A stretch of 17,980 nt of DNA from Pleurocapsa sp. MO_226.B13 (GTDB lineage Bacteria; Cyanobacteriota; Cyanobacteriia; Cyanobacteriales; Xenococcaceae): NCBI GenBank assembly GCA_030064795.1, contig JASJEI010000242.1:1-17980 (forward strand), given 5' to 3'. This document shows positions 14,008 through 17,980 of the stretch, in pieces. The position numbers and the translations under genes are program-made. Within the stretch, counting starts at the first letter, position 1; each line of letters begins with the position of its first letter. The notes beneath the pieces were generated by a model. It was not told the DNA's origin and ran no database searches. It was given only the letters and a program-made list of their open reading frames with translations.

Positions 14008-14586
14008 TTATTGAGACTGATAACTTTTATCGATAATCCAATCTTCATGGGCAAATTTAAATTCGGTTTTGCTAATTGCCTTTTGTTCTAATAACCAACG
14101 TAACCGTTCGGTTTGTTGCTGCCGATTCTGGTTATGATTAATGTAAAAATATTTTTCTCTGAGGTATTGCTTGCGCTGATGCCAAAGCTGCTTGAGAAAA
14201 TTTTCCAGAATTTTACGATTGGGTTTATTTTTGATAAAAATAATTTTCTTGCGGTCTACGGTATCTATTACTATATAGCTTTGTTGCTTAACTTGATACA
14301 AAATTCCAAACAAGAGTGCAACTATAGCTGGAAAAAGAGCATGAATAAACCCGCTATTAAGAATAAAACTTTGGAGTAAAACACAACCAGCCGAACTCAT
14401 GGCTATAATAGTGATGAATAATAACTTATAATTTTTGTAGCAGCGTATTTGAGCTTCACTTTTGAGTTTTTCATAAGATATGTAATTTTCATACTCTCCC
14501 TCTGGGTTTTTTAGATAAAGTTTGATCTTATTTGGTAATAAAAAAAAGCTTCTTTTTTCTAACAATGTTTTTTGATGTAATTCCAT
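14008..14586 (-). CDS. Two-helix membrane protein of unknown function, possible C-terminal SHOCT-like motif
   Basis: 192 residues, not recognised. A lysine-rich N-terminus (to about 50) is followed by two hydrophobic helices at about 54-77 and 80-98, then a basic cytoplasmic region. The stretch SYIVIDTVDRKKIIFIKN (about 103-120) looks like beta strands. Residues about 159-183 (ERLRWLLEQKAISKTEF...) fit the SHOCT pattern (leucine-rich helix, I-S/T-x-x-E-F, second helix), a short module that tethers or oligomerises bacterial proteins. This resemblance is by eye only. It is transcribed alone and diverges from the recombinase gene. Its base composition is more A+T-rich than the neighbours by eye. 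Confidence 0.65.
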   Translation of the reverse strand: MELHQKTLLEKRSFFLLPNKIKLYLKNPEGEYENYISYEKLKSEAQIRCYKNYKLLFITIIAMSSAGCVLLQSFILNSGFIHALFPAIVALLFGILYQVKQQSYIVIDTVDRKKIIFIKNKPNRKILENFLKQLWHQRKQYLREKYFYINHNQNRQQQTERLRWLLEQKAISKTEFKFAHEDWIIDKSYQSQ

Positions 14587-14730
14587 TTACCCCAGCCTTA
14601 ACTCTGACATAGAATTGAACAGTAGACAATAAAGATACACTCTATTATGATTTTAAACCGAGAGTGAGTAGAGATTCTAAACTTTTATCTTAAAACCAAG
14701 CTTATTAATATTTTTTAGGCAACTAATAAA

Positions 14731-16068
14731 ATGAGTATTAAGATTATTGCCTACATTTATAGTAATGCCTTACTCGAAACGATTCCCAGCCCAACAATCT
14801 GGGGTTGGGAAATAGATCGGGTTTATCAGGACTTAAGCGATCGCCAAGAATTAGAGCGACTAATTAAAGATTGTAGACTAAATCCACCAGATTATTTACT
14901 AATTCGTCAACTTGAAGAGTTGGGAGATAATATAAAGAGCGTCAGCGATCGCCTCCAACAATTGGAATCTTTGGGGATCGAAATCATTACCACGCAACAA
15001 GATTACTCTTCTTCGGAGTTTAATCGACTTGACAATCTAGAACAAAAAAATAATCTCGGCAAATTACTCCATCAAATCCAAGCAAACAAGCTCAATACTA
15101 AACTTAAAGAAGGTCATGCTCGCAATCGTTTAAAAATCTTGCCACCGCCAGGAAAAGCTCCTTATGGTTATCGTCGCGGACAAGATAAATATATTATCGA
15201 TAAAAGTACTGCTCCTGTAGTTAAAGATTTTTTTGAAAGATTTCTTTTATTTGGCTCTTTGCGCGGTGCAGTCAGATATTTAGAAAAGCGATATGGCAAA
15301 AAAATCTCTCCTTCTACTGGTCGAAATTGGTTAACTAATCCCGTATATCGCGGAGATTTGAAATATAAAAATCGGGATCTAATTTCCAATACTCACACAC
15401 CAATTATTAACCGCGAAGAAGCAGCCCAAATAGACCGTCTACTACGTAGAAATAGCCGTTTAGCTCCACGCACCGCTAGCGCCCCCCGTTCTTTGGCGGG
15501 ATTGGTTAGCTGTTATGAATGTCAGTTAGCCATGAAAATCACCCGCGTTACTCAACACCAAAAGCAACAGGAATATCTATATTTACGCTGTCAAAATTGT
15601 CCGCAAAATCCTAAATGTAAAGCAATATCTTATGCAGGAGTTTTAGAACAAACTATTAATAAGATTTGTGATGAGCTTCCTGTAGCTGTAGCTCGATTAA
15701 ATTTAGTCGATAACTCGGCTTTAGAAACCAAACTAAAACAAACAATGCAGCAAAAACAAGCTATTCTGGCTGGGCTTCCCAGATTACTAGAACAAGGAAT
15801 TTTAGATCGAGAAACTCTAGCTTTGCGCAACTATAAATTGCGTACTGAAATATCTCAAATAGAAAACAAAATTGCTCAACTTCCTCCAGGTAATTTAAAG
15901 GCGATCGCCTCGGCAGTATCTCTACCCCAATTTTGGCTAGATTTATCGGAAGCAGAAAGACGTTTTTATTTTCGCGAATTTATCAAACAAATTGAAATCG
16001 TTCATAATGATTCTCAATCGTGGAGTTTGCAATTGAAATTTATCTTCGGACAAATGGAGATCGTCTAA
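14731..16068 (+). CDS. Large serine recombinase relative with degenerate catalytic domain
   Basis: 445 residues. The architecture is that of a large serine recombinase: resolvase-like N-domain (1-90), long linking helix, recombinase domain with PPPGKAPYGYRRG (about 138-150) and NWLTNPVYRGDLKY (about 199-212), zinc ribbon with C261-x2-C264 and C287-x2-C290, and a coiled coil (about 331-385). But the catalytic residues are altered. The usual Y-x-R-V-S start reads AYIYSN, placing Y10 where Arg and N12 where the nucleophilic Ser should be; the usual LDRLGR reads LEELGD, losing two Arg and turning Asp to Glu. Only the Arg in the DR pair (D37, R38) is kept. No other damage is seen, so the protein is probably made and used for DNA binding, not strand exchange. 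No excision partner, att sites or element ends are visible. It is convergent with pcm. Confidence 0.83.
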   Translation: MSIKIIAYIYSNALLETIPSPTIWGWEIDRVYQDLSDRQELERLIKDCRLNPPDYLLIRQLEELGDNIKSVSDRLQQLESLGIEIITTQQDYSSSEFNRLDNLEQKNNLGKLLHQIQANKLNTKLKEGHARNRLKILPPPGKAPYGYRRGQDKYIIDKSTAPVVKDFFERFLLFGSLRGAVRYLEKRYGKKISPSTGRNWLTNPVYRGDLKYKNRDLISNTHTPIINREEAAQIDRLLRRNSRLAPRTASAPRSLAGLVSCYECQLAMKITRVTQHQKQQEYLYLRCQNCPQNPKCKAISYAGVLEQTINKICDELPVAVARLNLVDNSALETKLKQTMQQKQAILAGLPRLLEQGILDRETLALRNYKLRTEISQIENKIAQLPPGNLKAIASAVSLPQFWLDLSEAERRFYFREFIKQIEIVHNDSQSWSLQLKFIFGQMEIV

Positions 16069-16075
16069 ACTCTTA

Positions 16076-16093
16076 AACTTCTGTTTTGAAGTT
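16076..16093. terminator. Weak bidirectional hairpin between recombinase and pcm
   Basis: AACTTC, a six-base loop, then GAAGTT: a 6-bp stem in the 28-bp space between two convergent genes, with T-rich flanks on both strands (GTTTA on one side, TTTAAG on the other). Position fits a shared terminator, but the stem is short and A+T-rich. Confidence 0.35.
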
Positions 16094-16096
16094 AGT

Positions 16097-16861
16097 TTAT
16101 TGTCGGGGAGATTTGGCAACCATCGGTACAAAACGAACGGGAATGGTGTCTTCTACAAATACCCGCTCTTTAGTTTTGGTTAGTATAGCTATTTTCTGAT
16201 TCCATCTACCCACGGGAATGACCATCTTGCCGTCAATTGCCAACTGTTCGATTAGAGCTTGAGGTATATGTTTGGGGGCTGCGGTAACTATAATTGCGTT
16301 GTAGGGAGCGTGTTCTCTCCAGCCTTGGTATCCATCGCCAGTTTTAACTTCGATGTTCTGATAATTTAGTTCGCTAAGCAGTTGACGGGCATTTTCTGCC
16401 AATTGCGGAATAACCTCGACAGAATAGACCGATCCAGCTAACTCCCCTAATACTGCTGTCTGATATCCACAACCAGTACCAATTTCCAATACCCGATCGC
16501 CAGAAGAAATCTCAGCAGCCTCGCTCATATAAGCCACTATATAGGGCTGAGAAATGGTCTGACCATTACCGATGGGTAAAGGACGATCGCTGTAGGCTAA
16601 ATCTCTCCAAGATGGATCGACGAATTGATGACGGGGTATTTTAGACATAGCTGCTAAGACTCGTCGGTCTTCAATCCCGCGATCGCGTAGCTGATATTGC
16701 ACCATTTGCCCGCGCTGCACCTCAAATCGCTCCAACGCAGAGTTAAATTTTGGTCTGCTAAGTTCAGAGGGCTGAGAGTATCGTTCTGTTGCAGAGCTTG
16801 GTACGCACAGTAAGAGAACGCAACACAGAACGATCGCGATCGATGCCAATCCCCAATTCAT
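16097..16861 (-). CDS. pcm: Protein-L-isoaspartate O-methyltransferase with signal peptide
   Basis: 254 residues, about 45 more than the usual 205-215 of cytoplasmic Pcm. The extra part is an N-terminal signal sequence (LASIAIVLCCVLLLCVPSSA, about 5-24, possible cleavage before TERY) and a short linker. The enzyme core is intact: FVDPSWRDLAYSDRPLPIG, GNGQTISQPYIVAYMSE (about 98-114), SAM motif I VLEIGTGCGYQTAVLGELAG (124-143), and NAIIVTAAPKHIPQALIEQL (about 188-207). It methylates isoaspartyl residues formed by aging of proteins, starting their repair. The signal peptide implies a periplasmic or envelope location, where SAM supply would be a puzzle; alternatively it is a membrane anchor with the enzyme facing the cytoplasm. 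It starts 24 bp after the small exported protein gene and is probably co-transcribed. Confidence 0.92.
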   Translation of the reverse strand: MNWGLASIAIVLCCVLLLCVPSSATERYSQPSELSRPKFNSALERFEVQRGQMVQYQLRDRGIEDRRVLAAMSKIPRHQFVDPSWRDLAYSDRPLPIGNGQTISQPYIVAYMSEAAEISSGDRVLEIGTGCGYQTAVLGELAGSVYSVEVIPQLAENARQLLSELNYQNIEVKTGDGYQGWREHAPYNAIIVTAAPKHIPQALIEQLAIDGKMVIPVGRWNQKIAILTKTKERVFVEDTIPVRFVPMVAKSPRQ

Positions 16862-16885
16862 AATTTTTCACCCCCTAACCAGGTT

Positions 16886-17284
16886 TTAGAATCGCCAGAG
16901 TACAATTCGGACTAAATCTCTAAGACCATCCCCTCGATTGAGATTGAGCCAATCTTGGCTTGCAGCCCGAACTTCCCAGTTTGAGCTTGAATTATCTCTT
17001 AGTTTCTCCACTGAGTCCGAGTAACTGGCAGAACTAGTTTCTGTCGCCCGTTCTGAGGAAGGGTCAATTGTATACTCTAAGCCTGAGTAATTGGGCTGTT
17101 CGCCAACGCTATAAGACCACGTAACCCAATTTCTGGCTATACTTCCATTTAAGTATTGGGCTGTAGATTTGGGAGTAGGAACTGTTTTTGCCACTGCGTT
17201 CGACGACCACAGCCAAACTCCCCCAGTTAGCAGTAAACCGAAAGTAGTTTTAAGTGTAGCGGTCATCAATTTGGAATCTGTCAT
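16886..17284 (-). CDS. Small exported protein of unknown function
   Basis: 132 residues, not recognised. It has an N-terminal signal peptide, about 12-32 (TTFGLLLTGGVWLWSSNAVA), with cleavage likely after AVA. The mature part is rich in serine, asparagine and acidic residues, with no cysteine, and ends with GDGLRDLVRIVLWRF, a hydrophobic, aromatic C-terminus. A tail ending in Phe is sometimes seen in outer-membrane beta-barrel proteins, but no barrel is visible here. It precedes pcm by 24 bp on the same strand, so the two exported proteins probably share a transcript. The start is ATG at 17284; a second Met at residue 7 is possible. The function is unknown. Confidence 0.65.
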   Translation of the reverse strand: MTDSKLMTATLKTTFGLLLTGGVWLWSSNAVAKTVPTPKSTAQYLNGSIARNWVTWSYSVGEQPNYSGLEYTIDPSSERATETSSASYSDSVEKLRDNSSSNWEVRAASQDWLNLNRGDGLRDLVRIVLWRF

Positions 17285-17667
17285 AACGATCGCCTCCGTA
17301 TTTAGAGCAATTTTCTCGAACCGTCACTCCTCAATCTCCAGAGAGATACTACTGTACTCTATCTATCTCTATTTTCGCTCAAAACGATGATGCCGCCGAT
17401 GTATATTTGTTACTTATGGTCAGTGGTTAGTGGTTAGTGGTTAGTGGTTAGTGGTTGCTTCTTCCTCTGCTCCCTCATAGTAGGTTTTTAACAAACGGGT
17501 GAGTAAGCACTATAATTCAGTAGCAAAATCGATTGCTTGCGTACTTTTTTCTACTAAAAATGAACAGAAAGTTTCTCCCACCCCTCTTTATCTCCCCATC
17601 TCTCCAAAACAGTCAAATGTAACTCGTCTACCCTTGTGAGGTTTCCTCTGCCTTCTGCCTTCACCAT
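17285..17667. other. 383-bp intergenic region with a heptamer tandem repeat
   Basis: No credible gene. It contains the promoter region of the exported-protein/pcm pair on its left and the end of lon on its right. Apart from the AGTGGTT array (17422-17456), it has low-complexity pyrimidine runs (17575-17610 and near 17640-17660), a style of intergenic filler common in cyanobacteria. No clear -35/-10 pair was found. Confidence 0.55.
17422..17456. repeat. AGTGGTT tandem repeat, five perfect copies
   Basis: Five head-to-tail copies of AGTGGTT (35 bp) with no mismatch, preceded by a partial unit (ATGGTC). Heptamer arrays of this kind are frequent in cyanobacterial intergenic DNA (general knowledge) and vary in copy number by slippage. 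Confidence 0.9.
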
Positions 17668-17980
17668 TTAAGGTTTAAAAAGCTTAGTTTCCTTGAGATT
17701 ACCATTGTTGTGATTAGATTTTGTTGCTTGGAGTTCTACTAGGGCATTAGCCAACACTTGCTCTATGCGATCGCAAAAGATAAACTCGATCTGTTGTCTG
17801 ATATCTGCGGGAACGTCAACCAAATCTTTTTGATTGTGTCGGGGTAATATCACCCGTTTGATGCCGATGCGATGAGCAGCTAAAACTTTTTCTCTGACTC
17901 CTCCAATTGGTAAAACTTCTCCGCTGAGATTGATTTCTCCTGTCATTGCCGTGTCGTTACGGACTGGATTGTGCGTCAAT
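17668..17980 (-). CDS. lon: ATP-dependent Lon protease, C-terminal end (partial)
   Basis: About 103 residues before the stop at 17668; the gene enters from the right edge. The reading [20 protein letters not shown] then [20 protein letters not shown] and KRVILP is the end of the Lon protease domain. The lysine in [10 protein letters not shown] is the catalytic partner of the active-site serine, which lies outside the window. Lon is a cytoplasmic hexamer that unfolds and degrades damaged proteins and some regulators. The tail after ALVELQ (about 20 residues, Asn/Lys-rich) is variable in the family. The ATG-like start near 17979 is a TTG inside the gene, so it is not a start. Confidence 0.95.
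   Translation of the reverse strand, partial: LTHNPVRNDTAMTGEINLSGEVLPIGGVREKVLAAHRIGIKRVILPRHNQKDLVDVPADIRQQIEFIFCDRIEQVLANALVELQATKSNHNNGNLKETKLFKP

Noticed and set aside
14113..14379. Plus-strand 88-residue frame
   Set aside because: It is antisense to the two-helix membrane protein gene, and its hydrophobicity is a mirror of that gene.
14731..16068. Active fdxN-element-type excisionase (XisF-like) in a developmental element
   Set aside because: The catalytic Ser and Arg residues are replaced, and no element boundaries or interrupted gene are visible.
17422..17456. CRISPR-like array
   Set aside because: Units are 7 bp with no spacers; it is a simple tandem repeat.

Overview
The window looks like a cyanobacterial chromosome, A+T-rich, with the octamer GCGATCGC (HIP1) seen about twenty times by eye, inside and between genes. 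Gene content agrees: a DUF3326 protein, a pentapeptide-repeat protein, a DUF4359 protein, a cyanobacterial-type serine recombinase relative, and several interspersed palindromes of kinds common in cyanobacteria. I cannot name the genus. No rRNA, CRISPR array, intact insertion sequence or prophage is visible. One tRNA (His) is present.

Layout. 1-1117 (minus): a von Willebrand A (TerY-like) protein followed by a PP2C-type phosphatase cut by the window edge; this is two thirds of the VWA/phosphatase/kinase arrangement known as the TerY-P triad. 1510-3375 (minus): a compact run of a 58-residue protein, a DUF3326 protein and a CPBP (CAAX-protease-like) membrane protease. 3653-5377 (plus): a secreted or membrane-attached M48 metalloprotease. 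5378-5802: a repeat-rich gap. 5803-7323 (minus): an OppC/DppC-type ABC permease and, 15 bp downstream, a stand-alone DndE-family protein without DndBCD. 7384-8043 (minus): an HTH protein with a coiled coil and a GrpE-like C-terminus. 8218-9508 (plus): pentapeptide-repeat protein and CutA. 9545-10371 (minus): a sugar-phosphate-isomerase-type cupin and a DUF4359 protein. 10458-10531 (plus): tRNA-His with its promoter.

10532-11565 is a gene graveyard: two separate remnants of Mrr-type restriction endonucleases (one lacking its whole catalytic core, one reduced to a C-terminal stub with an in-frame stop) and a third decayed reading frame. Then 11566-13845 (minus): an endonuclease/exonuclease/phosphatase-family hydrolase directly followed by a cardiolipin synthase. 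14008-14586 (minus): a two-helix membrane protein of unknown role. 14731-16068 (plus): a full-length large-serine-recombinase relative whose catalytic residues are replaced. 16097-17284 (minus): a small exported protein followed by a protein-isoaspartate methyltransferase carrying a signal peptide. 17668-17980 (minus): the C-terminal end of Lon protease.

The most interesting points are the apparently catalytically dead but otherwise intact recombinase, the orphan DndE beside a transporter gene, the HTH/GrpE-like fusion, and the restriction-endonuclease relics next to the tRNA. There is no single clear new multi-gene system. Protein quality control recurs as a theme (M48, CPBP and Lon proteases, Pcm, the GrpE-like protein), but these genes lie in separate transcription units and I do not claim a functional link.
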